Shown here: piece by piece, positions 15,972 to 24,256 of the stretch
Position numbering within the stretch: position 1 is the stretch's first letter
How the letters are laid out: every line of letters starts with the position of its first letter
Source: Acetobacter thailandicus
GTDB taxonomy: Bacteria > Pseudomonadota > Alphaproteobacteria > Acetobacterales > Acetobacteraceae
Assembly (NCBI RefSeq): GCF_011516655.1
Contig: NZ_WOSV01000007.1
Span: 62,001 to 126,000 of the forward strand
Direction of reading: 5' to 3'
DNA: 64,000 nucleotides
Translations under genes and position numbers: made by a program
The notes under the pieces: model-generated
The model's database searches: none
What the model was told of the DNA's origin: nothing
Seen by the model: the letters and a program-made list of their open reading frames with translations, nothing else

Positions 15972-17041
15972 GCCACCGCCACTTACCGTGAAAGTATCAA
16001 CTCCTCCATCACCTGATATTCCTGCGATAATAGAATCATGAACGGAAGTTCCCCCTGAGGATACGACACCACGGTCAGAGACAAGAATATTATCAGAAGA
16101 AAGCCCGCCACTACTAACAAAGGTATAACCATTGACGTTGATGGATTTTTCAAAAGTGCCACCGGATTGTATATAAACCCTGGGAACACTACCTGAAAGA
16201 TAAGCTCCGGAAGCAACTGCTCCACTATCTACAGTTAAATTGCCGCCTGATATAATAATAGGACCGGTATATTTAATTGCTCCTGCCAGCGGAGTAGCAT
16301 TACTTCCACCCCCTGTAGCCGATTCATAATATGTAGAACCATCAGCATCTTTTATAGCAACCCAGTTGCCACCCTTTACCACACTGGCACTATCTGGTGC
16401 TGCATATGTACTTGCTCCGGATCCTGTACCAATAGTCGTGAGAGGAGAAATCGCACTCAGAGTGCCTCCACTCTGAACATCGACCGGAGAATTTATAACT
16501 GAACCCGTCTGTGCTCTTAGTATTCCTCCCGAATCAACAAGTGTATTTCCGGCAATATATCCTCCCTGACTGACAAGAAGGATCATATTTGTCCCCGAAA
16601 TTGTAGCTCCATCGACAGATCCTCCACTATTTACCCTGAAAGTATCTCCCCCTCCATCACCTGATAATCCTGAAATAATGAGATCATTAACTGAAGTTCC
16701 TCCGGAAGATACGACACCATTATCAGAGACAAGAATATTATCAGAAGAAAGACCACCATTACTTATATAAGTATAGCCATTAACATTAGTGGAATTTTCT
16801 AAAATTCCTCCGGATAATATCCGGATAATATATAGATACTCTTGATTCCAGAAACATAAACTCCGGAAGCAACTGCTCCGCTATCAATCGTCAGATTGCC
16901 ACGAGATATAATAATAGGACCGGTATATTTACTTGCTCCTGCTATCGGAGTGGCATTACTTCCTGTTCCGTTTGCTGATTCATAATATGTAGAACCATCA
17001 GCATCTTTTATAGCAACCCAGTTACCGCCATTTACAATGCT
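15972..17041 (-). repeat. Duplicated 645-bp unit within the adhesin
   Basis: Copy A (about 16615-17041) and copy B (about 15972-16388) encode nearly the same protein: GGNWVAIKDADGSTYYES, SNATP(I/L)AGA(S/I)KYTGPIII, (R/G)GNLT(I/V)DSGAVASG, NILVSD(N/R)GVVSSGGTSV, SGDGG(G/V)DTF. Equivalent positions are 656 bases apart, that is 645 (215 codons) plus the extra 11 bases in copy A. The intact copy B shows what copy A should read at the lesion (SGG followed by a hydrophobic residue). Confidence 0.85.
16809..16830. repeat. Perfect 11-bp tandem duplication causing frameshift
   Basis: TCCGGATAATA at 16809-16819 is repeated exactly at 16820-16830. Eleven is not a multiple of three, so the second copy shifts the frame. 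The two adhesin frames are offset by 488 bases at their starts, which becomes 477 (159 codons) when 11 bases are removed. Confidence 0.93.
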
Positions 17042-17074
17042 GGCGCCAGCCGGAGGAGAGTATTGTATTGCCAT

Positions 17075-17698
17075 CGAATATATCCGCTTATATGTTTTTT
17101 AAAAACAAACAATATGATGCTGAATAAATATATTTATTTTTTATTAATATTATTCAATATTTGACGAGCTATGATCATATAAGCGAAACAGGTGATTCAA
17201 AAAATATCCTGATTTTCATTAAAATAATGTAATTATGTTGTCGCCTCTCATTCTGAAGCCATAACAAATGCGTGATTTTTCCCGACATCCTCTAAAGATT
17301 TTTCATTATACAAACAGCGTTTTTCGACGTTTTTTGGATAGATAGCTCTTCTGCAGGCATAGCTATTTCCCACCAGAACTAAGTGAAAAAAACATCTTTC
17401 ACTGACTTTATTCCGGTTTTCAACCATTTTTTGTTTCGAAAAAAACTTACATAACCAACTGATAAATAAAAATAATTATTAAAAAATCATAAAACCCCGA
17501 TGAGGCAGAACCATATCAATATTCTCTATAAGTCTCAAAGCTGCACTTCTTCGCAGTCCCGCGAATACGTCCTCGCACTCCACTTCCCTCAGATAAATTC
17601 TGCCCCGGCAACACACCAGAATATCATCGGGTGCAGGGATTGACTGAAAGAACAGCAACCTTTCAGAGATGATAAACGACGTGAGGGAGCAGACTTTT
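17075..17698. other. AT-rich divergent spacer between adhesin and porin
   Basis: About 620 bases without a supported gene; AT-rich next to the adhesin (long A/T runs at 17100-17160 and 17450-17500), more GC-balanced toward the porin. It must hold promoters for both genes, but no spaced -35/-10 pair convinces: TTGACG at about 17161 is followed by TATAAG at too short a distance. A short frame starting at 17669 is in frame with the porin, but its start lacks a ribosome-binding site. Confidence 0.5.
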
Positions 17699-19372
17699 AT
17701 GGCCTTGAAAAAACGGGCACTTCTTTTACCTGTTATTGCAACATCGGTTGCCTGTACGCCATTTATAACTGCGCCCTGTGCTCTGGCCGATGACTACAGC
17801 GATCTGCTGGATATCCTTCAGCTTAAAGGTAGTCTGACTAAGCACGAACATGACACGCTTCTGGCTAAACATCTCAGCCGTACAGCCTCTGCTTCACATG
17901 CTGCTCCTGCACGTGCTGTGCAACGGCCTGTGCGCATTGCCAGTGCTACAACCGCCGAACGGCACTCTGTGCATACCGCACGCACTGTAAACTCAGGCTA
18001 CGAAGCTGGAATTCGCTTTGACCCGGGCACGCCCGATGAAGCATCTGAGCGGGCAGAAATGGCCGCCAGCAGAGCAGAAGCCAGCGCCCGCTCTGCGCAG
18101 GAGGCTATGCTCTCAACGAAAGATGCTCTGAACAGCAACAGTATTGTCCGTGTTGATAAATATGTTCCGGGAAAAGGTCTGACCTTCAAGGCTGGTCCAA
18201 TCGATATTAATTTTTCCGGATTTGTAAACGGATTTTACACATATAACAGCCCGGCAGGGGGCAAACCGGTTGCTGGCGGGGTATCAACCGGCTCCAGTGG
18301 TTTTGATTCCTCTTCAGTGCGCAACGGCCTGCTCCCGGCAGGCTTTATCCTCAAACTCAGCACTACACAGTCTGGCATTGATATGTCTGCTGTTCTCGGT
18401 ATGTATCCGGGTGTGGACAATGCTAAAAACGGGGCATTCAACGCCAATACAGGCGGCAGCCCGGTCGGTCTGGGCACTGCTGGCATCGATATGCGTCAGG
18501 TTTACGTGACCGTCGGAACAAAAGAGATCGGAACGTTTAAGTTCGGGCGCGATCTTGCCCTTTTCGGCAGTGACGCCATTCTGAACGATGCCACTCTGCT
18601 CAGCGTTGGCTCCACAGGCAGCAATTCCGCACCGGGCAACACATCCCTGGGGCGCATTGGCGTGGGCTATGTCTATGCAGACTGGATCCCGCAAATTTCT
18701 TATACCTCGCCAAAATATCATGGTCTGCAGGGATCACTCGGTGTCTTCCAGCCACTGGATGAATTCAATTATGCCGGAGATGATGCCTCTGGTCGCGCCC
18801 TCTCCGCCTCGTCTACTCAGCATTCCTCACCGATGGTGCAGGGTAAAGGCACATATGATTTCACCATTGGCGGGGTCCAGACAAGAATCTGGGCCAGCTT
18901 CCTGCTTCAGCGCCAGCAGGCGCTCACCAGCCCGGACCTGGAGGCAGGCAGTCACCGCAGCGCTATGGTTGAAGCCGGAGAAATTGGCACCAAAATCACG
19001 TATAAAGGTTTTCAGGGTGTCGCTTACTACTATCGTGGCAGCGGACTGGGCACCACGGCCCTGTTCTTTGATGGCATCGCTGATAATGGCCGCAAGCGTG
19101 CCTCAGAGGGCTATTATGTACAGGCGATGTATAACTTTACCAAAAAATTTAAGCTCGTAGGCAGTTATGGCGTAAGTAACCTCTATCAGGCACCGGGTGA
19201 AAACAGCCCGCTTCTTGTCCGTCGCAATCAGTCTGAAGTTGGCGCTGCCTTCTATAGTCTGACTGACTGGTTGAACCTTGTGGCAGAATATACCCATACA
19301 GAGTCAGCTGCGCATGGCCCGAACAAAGAAAGTGACAACTCCGCATCCGGTGGTGTCATCCTGCTATTCTGA
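17699..19372 (+). CDS. Outer-membrane porin
   Basis: 557 residues from the ATG at 17699, chosen over an in-frame ATG at 17669 because GTGAGGGAG lies just before it and a signal peptide begins there (MALKKRALLLPVIATSVAC ... CALA, cleavage before DDYSD). Residues ~33-150 hold a helical, Ala-rich segment (SERAEMAASRAEASARSAQE) that could be a periplasmic coiled coil. From ~165 on, alternating beta strands with aromatic girdles (GFVNGFYTYNSP; VYVTVGTKEIGTFKFGRDLA; QGVAYYYRGSGLG; GYYVQAMYNFTKKFKLVGSY), ending SGGVILLF with the terminal Phe of outer-membrane barrels. Transported solute unknown; general porins of this layout occur in acetic acid bacteria. Confidence 0.8.
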   Translation: MALKKRALLLPVIATSVACTPFITAPCALADDYSDLLDILQLKGSLTKHEHDTLLAKHLSRTASASHAAPARAVQRPVRIASATTAERHSVHTARTVNSGYEAGIRFDPGTPDEASERAEMAASRAEASARSAQEAMLSTKDALNSNSIVRVDKYVPGKGLTFKAGPIDINFSGFVNGFYTYNSPAGGKPVAGGVSTGSSGFDSSSVRNGLLPAGFILKLSTTQSGIDMSAVLGMYPGVDNAKNGAFNANTGGSPVGLGTAGIDMRQVYVTVGTKEIGTFKFGRDLALFGSDAILNDATLLSVGSTGSNSAPGNTSLGRIGVGYVYADWIPQISYTSPKYHGLQGSLGVFQPLDEFNYAGDDASGRALSASSTQHSSPMVQGKGTYDFTIGGVQTRIWASFLLQRQQALTSPDLEAGSHRSAMVEAGEIGTKITYKGFQGVAYYYRGSGLGTTALFFDGIADNGRKRASEGYYVQAMYNFTKKFKLVGSYGVSNLYQAPGENSPLLVRRNQSEVGAAFYSLTDWLNLVAEYTHTESAAHGPNKESDNSASGGVILLF

Positions 19373-19387
19373 GAAAATTTATTCTAT

Positions 19388-19413
19388 TGCGTTGCGTTAA
19401 GGCTTACGCAGCG
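19388..19413 (+). terminator. Possible terminator after the porin
   Basis: Imperfect 9-bp stem (GCGTTGCGT / ACGCAGCGC, one G-U pair) with an 8-base loop, starting 16 bases after the porin stop; followed by CACCTCTTCCC rather than a clean T-run. Confidence 0.4.
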
Positions 19414-19553
19414 CACCTCTTCCCTGCCCTTCCGCTCTGCTTCAGAAACAGAACGGAAGTAATGAACCACAACAAAAATTATCCAGCTGTTACTTTATAG
19501 TTATCTAATAAAATTTTGATCCGGATAGCTTCAGTTTTTTCACGTTCAAACTG

Positions 19554-21974
19554 TTAAAAATCAAAACCAAATCTGCCCCCCACAAAGCGCGGGTCCCCCG
19601 AAACAGCCGTAAGAGAAGTAGTCGCAATTGTGGAAACAACGGTAAGGTAGCGCCTTCCTGTCAGGTTCGAAGCATAGGCTGTAACAAACCAGCGATTATT
19701 CAGTGGCCTGAACGTAACACTTGCCCCAAGCAGGAAATAGGAAGGAACAACATACAGGCCTGAACCACGAGGCTGCAGACTGTTTTGCTGAGTACGGTAG
19801 CTGTAATTTACCTCAAAGTTCAGCTTATAATGCCGCCATAAAGGTAATGTATCGTAAGATGCAGAACCGCTCAGAGTCAGTTTGGGCATTCCCATATCAG
19901 ACCCGTTAAAGCTGGTAACATAAGAGGCATAACGTCCGGTTGAAGCATAGTGTGCCGCAACAGCCTGCTGGTCTACCTGCTGATAATCAGTATAAGTGCC
20001 ACGCAGATACCCTATATTCTGAGAGAACGATAACCCCCGGATCGGATGTGCTGCAATATTGATTTCTGTCCCCCATGTTTTTGAATGAGGGACGTTCACA
20101 TACATGCTGTACATCCCTGGAATACCCTCCTGCGTTGCCGCAGTTGGCACACCAGGAATAACAATACTGCCAAGCATCTGCTTGTCATGATACTGGTTAT
20201 AAAACAATGTGCCATTAATACGAAGTTTGTGGTCAAAAAATTCAGTTTTTGCACCGGCTTCGTATGTCATAACCCATTCAGGCTTAAAAGGTTCAACCTG
20301 CACTTCAGAAACTGTCGTATTAGTAGCAAAGCCACCGGGTTTAACACCACGGGCCACAGACGCATAAACCAGAATATTACGGTTAAACTGATACGAAAGG
20401 CTCACCTTACCTGAAAACTGATTCGTTAAAGAACCATGCCTGGCATAAGAACGTGATGTTGTGCAGTTAACATACCCGCCACACTGTTTCAGCTGAGCAG
20501 CAGTGTTCTGAAAATAGTACTGATTAATAGTATCCCCGACAAGCTGACGGTCATCTGACTGGTGCTCCAGTGATAACTGAAGATTAAGTTTTTTTGTAAT
20601 GTCATAAGCCAGCGTTGCAAACTGACTAAAGTTCTGCTGTGGCTGATTATGCGATGTTTCTCTGAAATAACCGGTATAATCTGTCATATCAAACCAGTTA
20701 GCACCAAATGAACGTACACGGTTATAATACAGGCCAGCCAGCCAGTGAAAACGTCCTTTCAGCAGCGGCTTACCTTCAAGAATAACCTGTTGTGCAAATA
20801 CGTTAGTATTACCTGCAAAATACGTATCACCTGACCTGTATTCGAGGGCATCACGGTCTACATATTCATGGCGCTGTTGCTGGCTAAAAGACGATAAAGT
20901 TTTAAGATGTGCAAAACCGAAATCTCTGTTTCCTTTAAGAGCAATATTCCATGTTACATTATTAAATGATGGAATACTCTTTGGAGAAATGCCTACCAGG
21001 TTTGCAAATTTAGGATTCAGGCTCCATGACGTTGCATAAATATTACTGTCGCGCCCGGCATGAGCCGGGTTACTGAGATCCTCCAGCAGGGTCGAAGCCG
21101 TAGCATCAGACCGGTCCATGCTCCATGAACCAATCAGATCAATATTTGTTTTTGCATCAGGCTGCCATGCCAGACGACCACGCAAAGCACCGACATTCGC
21201 GTTGCCTATTTTTTGTCCTGTATCACGATTAAAACGAAATGCCCCGCCCTGTAATGTCTGTCCGGCAATGCGGTACTGCAGGTTAGATGTTATAAGACCT
21301 GAGATATAAGCCGTTGTTTTGCTACGATAATATGACGCCAGATCCTCATTTACACCATAGTGAAATGTTTTTGTCGGTGCATTACTCTCAATTCTGACCT
21401 CCCCTCCCGTATCAGCCAGACCATGAGTAAAGCCAACCGGCCCTGCCTGAACCGCAACACTGCTGACATCAAACATCATGCCAGAACTCATAGAAGCAAC
21501 AGGATACGCAACACCGTCAAAATATGTCATGACAGATGGCATATTATTTTGCGTATAATCCTGCATCCCGATACCGCGCAGATAAAAAGAAGGCGCACTT
21601 GAGCCCCCTTCTGACTGAATTGTCAGGTTAGGAACAAGCTGCTGCAAATCGAGAACATTGGTAACATGACGCTCCTGAAGCGTCTGTGCACTCAAAAACG
21701 TAGTCGACCCGGGCTCATGCTGCTCCCTGTTAAACTCAAATGTACGGGTATGAGCATGAACACTTACCTCCTCCTGCCCCGAAGCCCTGATTGTCCGTGG
21801 TCTGGCAGGTGCTGATGCTATACGCACAGAAGAACCTGACCTCGTACCGGGCCTTCCTGCTCCGGGGTAGTGATGAGCGTGACTGCTATGATGAGACAAC
21901 GTGGCAGAAAGTGCCGCACTGCTGACCGATGGAGAAAAAACAGCAATTGCCGTCATAATATTTCGAAACGACAA
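19554..21974 (-). CDS. TonB-dependent outer-membrane receptor
   Basis: 806 residues, no STN domain. The start is a TTG at 21974 with AAAGGT upstream and a basic signal-peptide N-region (MSFRNIMTAIAVFSPSV); an ATG 18 bases inside would lose the positive charge. Plug about 70-190 (TTFLSAQTLQERHVTNVLDL; GSSAPSFYLRGIGMQDYTQN; PSVMTYFDGVAYPVAS), barrel to the aromatic end VGGRFGFDF with the receptor motif RRYLTVVS near the C-terminus. A His-rich stretch (SHHSSHAHHYPGAG) follows the signal peptide. It is co-oriented with rpiR 78 bases upstream and may be co-transcribed, so it could import the substrate of the adjacent ureido/diamino-acid cluster; that is inference. Confidence 0.88.
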   Translation of the reverse strand: MSFRNIMTAIAVFSPSVSSAALSATLSHHSSHAHHYPGAGRPGTRSGSSVRIASAPARPRTIRASGQEEVSVHAHTRTFEFNREQHEPGSTTFLSAQTLQERHVTNVLDLQQLVPNLTIQSEGGSSAPSFYLRGIGMQDYTQNNMPSVMTYFDGVAYPVASMSSGMMFDVSSVAVQAGPVGFTHGLADTGGEVRIESNAPTKTFHYGVNEDLASYYRSKTTAYISGLITSNLQYRIAGQTLQGGAFRFNRDTGQKIGNANVGALRGRLAWQPDAKTNIDLIGSWSMDRSDATASTLLEDLSNPAHAGRDSNIYATSWSLNPKFANLVGISPKSIPSFNNVTWNIALKGNRDFGFAHLKTLSSFSQQQRHEYVDRDALEYRSGDTYFAGNTNVFAQQVILEGKPLLKGRFHWLAGLYYNRVRSFGANWFDMTDYTGYFRETSHNQPQQNFSQFATLAYDITKKLNLQLSLEHQSDDRQLVGDTINQYYFQNTAAQLKQCGGYVNCTTSRSYARHGSLTNQFSGKVSLSYQFNRNILVYASVARGVKPGGFATNTTVSEVQVEPFKPEWVMTYEAGAKTEFFDHKLRINGTLFYNQYHDKQMLGSIVIPGVPTAATQEGIPGMYSMYVNVPHSKTWGTEINIAAHPIRGLSFSQNIGYLRGTYTDYQQVDQQAVAAHYASTGRYASYVTSFNGSDMGMPKLTLSGSASYDTLPLWRHYKLNFEVNYSYRTQQNSLQPRGSGLYVVPSYFLLGASVTFRPLNNRWFVTAYASNLTGRRYLTVVSTIATTSLTAVSGDPRFVGGRFGFDF

Positions 21975-22052
21975 GATCGGGGTGACCTTTCATAGTAACG
22001 GACCAGGCGGTTATCCGTGCGATGTTATGAGGGCCACGAAACGCTCCTTCAG

Positions 22053-22913
22053 TTACAGAAGGCTGCCAGTTCCGTAGATTTCATTTCGTATGCTTTCAAC
22101 CTCCGAAAATCTTTTCTCGACATGAGAGCTGTAAGATTTCTGGAGCAAAGATAACAAATAGTTAAGGACGCACATCGGTGTGGCATAACTGTCAAAAACA
22201 CCGGGGCTTTCAGTAATGCAGCGTAGCGTAACAACACGCTCTTCCTGCCATGAGGAAGCCGAGGGGTCTGTCAGCATGACAATTTTTCCACCATTTTTAT
22301 GAAAATGGCTGATTATTTTACTGAGTGTGACCGTTCGACGACGAAGACCAACAACTAAAAGAACATCATCTGGTTGCTGATCAGTCAGATCAGTTGCCAC
22401 ATCTTCCCCAGGCGCTGGAATAAGACGTATATTCTGACGAAGTATAGCAAGCTGATTACGCAAATATAACGCAATAGCGTATGAGTTTCTAAAACCAATA
22501 ATATAAACTTTTCCGGCATTTTTTATAATATCAGAAGATTTTTTAAGCATCTCTTCGGATATTTCCGTATAGGTCAGTGTCAGATTTTTCTTTTCCTGCT
22601 CTATATATGCCAGAAAGTCGGAGCTATGACCCTCTTTTCTGTTTTTTTCCCTGTAAACATCAAGCGGTGATCCTTTTACTGCACTGTCACGTGCTTCGGT
22701 TCGTGCCTCCTGATAACTGACATAACCAAGCCGCCTGAAAAAGCGTGCGGCGGTTGAAGGGGAAACACCTGCCATCTCAGACAACTCTCCCCCGGTAAAG
22801 CCAGATATATTACCCTCCAGCTCAACAATCACTGCTGCCAGACGACGTTCGCCGGCACTCAGTTCATGCTGAACGCGGATAATGCGGTTTTCCAGGTCTG
22901 TTTGTTTTGTCAT
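22053..22913 (-). CDS. MurR/RpiR-family transcriptional regulator
   Basis: 286 residues from the ATG at 22913 (MTKQTDLENRI, with GGGAGTCGGAG upstream); an ATG at 22982 in frame is less likely because it lacks such a site. N-terminal RpiR helix-turn-helix (about 1-80: LSAGERRLAAVIVELEGNIS, ELSEMAGVSPSTAARFFRRL) and a C-terminal SIS sugar-isomerase-like ligand domain (about 110-250: VYIIGFRNSYAIALYLRNQL; DVLLVVGLRRRTVTLSKII). Divergent from the catabolic genes starting at 23054, so it probably controls them and its own transcript. RpiR proteins near hydantoin/ureido catabolism are a known arrangement. Confidence 0.88.
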   Translation of the reverse strand: MTKQTDLENRIIRVQHELSAGERRLAAVIVELEGNISGFTGGELSEMAGVSPSTAARFFRRLGYVSYQEARTEARDSAVKGSPLDVYREKNRKEGHSSDFLAYIEQEKKNLTLTYTEISEEMLKKSSDIIKNAGKVYIIGFRNSYAIALYLRNQLAILRQNIRLIPAPGEDVATDLTDQQPDDVLLVVGLRRRTVTLSKIISHFHKNGGKIVMLTDPSASSWQEERVVTLRCITESPGVFDSYATPMCVLNYLLSLLQKSYSSHVEKRFSEVESIRNEIYGTGSLL

Positions 22914-23053
22914 GCGATTCACTCCGACTCCCTTATGAAACACAAATGCCGTTTCGATTTCAATATGAAAAATATATTTCATATTTTTATTGACGCGGCT
23001 TTCTCCTTTGGTATCAGATAAAGCCAGTTAACGGTCATTGGGAATGCTGTAGC

Positions 23054-24256
23054 ATGATTGCAGATTATTATATTTCTTCCCCCGGCAGGGCAGACCACAC
23101 AGATATTGCGCCCCTGTTTCCGGCAGGTACTCAGGCTGTGGCCGAGAGCCTGAACATTATATCTGCGTGGCCAGGCTATAAATTTACCTCATTGCTTAAC
23201 CTCAGCGGTGCAGCAAAACACATTGGCGTAGCTGAAGTTTATTACAAACAGGAAGCAGAGCGATTCGGCCTGAACAGCTTTAAAGCTCTGGGGGGCGCTT
23301 ATGCCGTATGCCGTGTGCTCATGCAGGCTATTGCCAGCAAAACAGGGACTTTCCCCCCGGTCAGTGACATTCTGGAAGGAAAATATAAAAATATTACAGA
23401 GCAGATCGTTGTTTGCTGTGCCACAGATGGCAACCATGGCCGATCTGTTGCCTGGGGGGCACAAAAACTTGGCTGCCGCAGCGTTATTTATATTCATGAA
23501 ACAGTTTCTGAAAACCGAGGCAAAGCTATTGCGGCCTTCGGCGCTGAAGTTATTCGTACAAAAGGTAATTATGATGACGCCGTACGTTATGCCGGACAAC
23601 AGGCAGAACAAAACGGCTGGACGGTTGTTTCTGATACCTCATATGAGGGATACACCGAAATTCCCGGCTGGATTATGCAGGGTTATGGCGTCATAGCAGC
23701 AGAAACCATTGAACAGCTTAACGGCATACGTCCCACTCATGTGTTTTTGCAGGCCGGTGTAGGCGGTTTTGCCGCAGCCATACTCAGCTATCTGGCTGAC
23801 TATTACGGGGCAGAGGCACCGCATGTCATTATCACAGAACCCTCAGAAGCAGCCTGTATTCTTAAAAGTGCAAGGGCCGGGCACTACGAAAGCGTAACCG
23901 GAGAGCTGGACACAATTATGGCTGGTCTCGCCTGTGGTGAGCCCTCTGGCATTGCGCTACCAGAACTTCTCGCCGGTTCATCTGCCTTTGTTGCTATTAC
24001 AGATGAAAGCGTAAAAGAAGCCATGCGCGGCCTTGCCCGCGGCTATAACGGTGATGCTCCGATAACAGTCGGTGAAAGTGGCGTTGCAGGCTTTGCCACT
24101 CTTCTTACCATTATGGCGGAACAGAGCGAGGCGGCTGAAAAACTGCGACAGGCGCTGACTCTGGGTCCGGATTCACGCGTTTTACTGATCGGCACCGAAG
24201 GCGATACCGACCCTGACTTATACCGTCATATTATCTCCGGTGCAGATCATGGATAA
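23054..24256 (+). CDS. dpaL: Diaminopropionate ammonia-lyase
   Basis: 400-residue fold-type II PLP enzyme that splits D- or L-2,3-diaminopropionate into pyruvate and two ammonia. The PLP lysine lies in RFGLNSFKALGGAYA (about Lys76); further signatures are CCATDGNHGRSVAWGAQKLG (phosphate cup and substrate loop), VIYIHETVSENRGKAIAAFG, and SDTSYEGYTEIPGWIMQGYG, all characteristic of DpaL/YgeX rather than threonine deaminase. A distinctive YYISSPGRADH N-terminus is present. First gene of the plus-strand operon; its stop overlaps the next start. In E. coli ygeX lies with a peptidase-like ygeY and hydantoinase genes, a parallel to this locus. Confidence 0.92.
   Translation: MIADYYISSPGRADHTDIAPLFPAGTQAVAESLNIISAWPGYKFTSLLNLSGAAKHIGVAEVYYKQEAERFGLNSFKALGGAYAVCRVLMQAIASKTGTFPPVSDILEGKYKNITEQIVVCCATDGNHGRSVAWGAQKLGCRSVIYIHETVSENRGKAIAAFGAEVIRTKGNYDDAVRYAGQQAEQNGWTVVSDTSYEGYTEIPGWIMQGYGVIAAETIEQLNGIRPTHVFLQAGVGGFAAAILSYLADYYGAEAPHVIITEPSEAACILKSARAGHYESVTGELDTIMAGLACGEPSGIALPELLAGSSAFVAITDESVKEAMRGLARGYNGDAPITVGESGVAGFATLLTIMAEQSEAAEKLRQALTLGPDSRVLLIGTEGDTDPDLYRHIISGADHG

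Larger units (their letters stand above)
14796..17074 (-). pseudogene. Hint-domain, repeat-rich adhesin frameshifted by an 11-bp duplication
   Basis: The start at 17074 (MAIQYSPPAGASIVNGGNW) encodes 91 residues before a stop at 16799; the remaining 3' part continues in another frame to 14796. The sequence between is unmistakably coding in the second frame (GGILENSTNVNGYTYISNGG, then NILVSDNGVVSSGG). Removing one copy of the 11-bp tandem repeat at 16809-16830 joins the two into one frame of 755 residues. Layout: Gly/Ser/Thr beta-solenoid repeats (SGGT, VSSGG, as in AIDA-like and acetic acid bacterial surface proteins), including a duplicated 215-residue unit, then a Hint_2 (Hedgehog/intein) domain starting CFLAGSLIKTPDG, with VEDLRIGDEI, ITAEHCLFFNGRFIPARML and ETADHSVIMADG, then ~200 residues of unrecognised C-terminal sequence. 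No Sec signal and no autotransporter barrel are visible. Role inferred: secreted surface protein that may be processed by the Hint domain. Confidence 0.88.

Noticed and set aside
14796-16586. A free-standing 596-residue gene starting with ATG at 16586
   Set aside because: The same frame is clearly coding upstream of this ATG, with conserved repeats, and joins the true N-terminus once one 11-bp copy is removed. No ribosome-binding site precedes 16586.
17161-17185. TTGACG/TATAAG promoter in the adhesin-porin spacer
   Set aside because: The spacing is about 11 bases, too short for a sigma-70 promoter.
18588-19160. 190-residue frame within the porin
   Set aside because: Out-of-phase shadow of a strong barrel-coding sequence.
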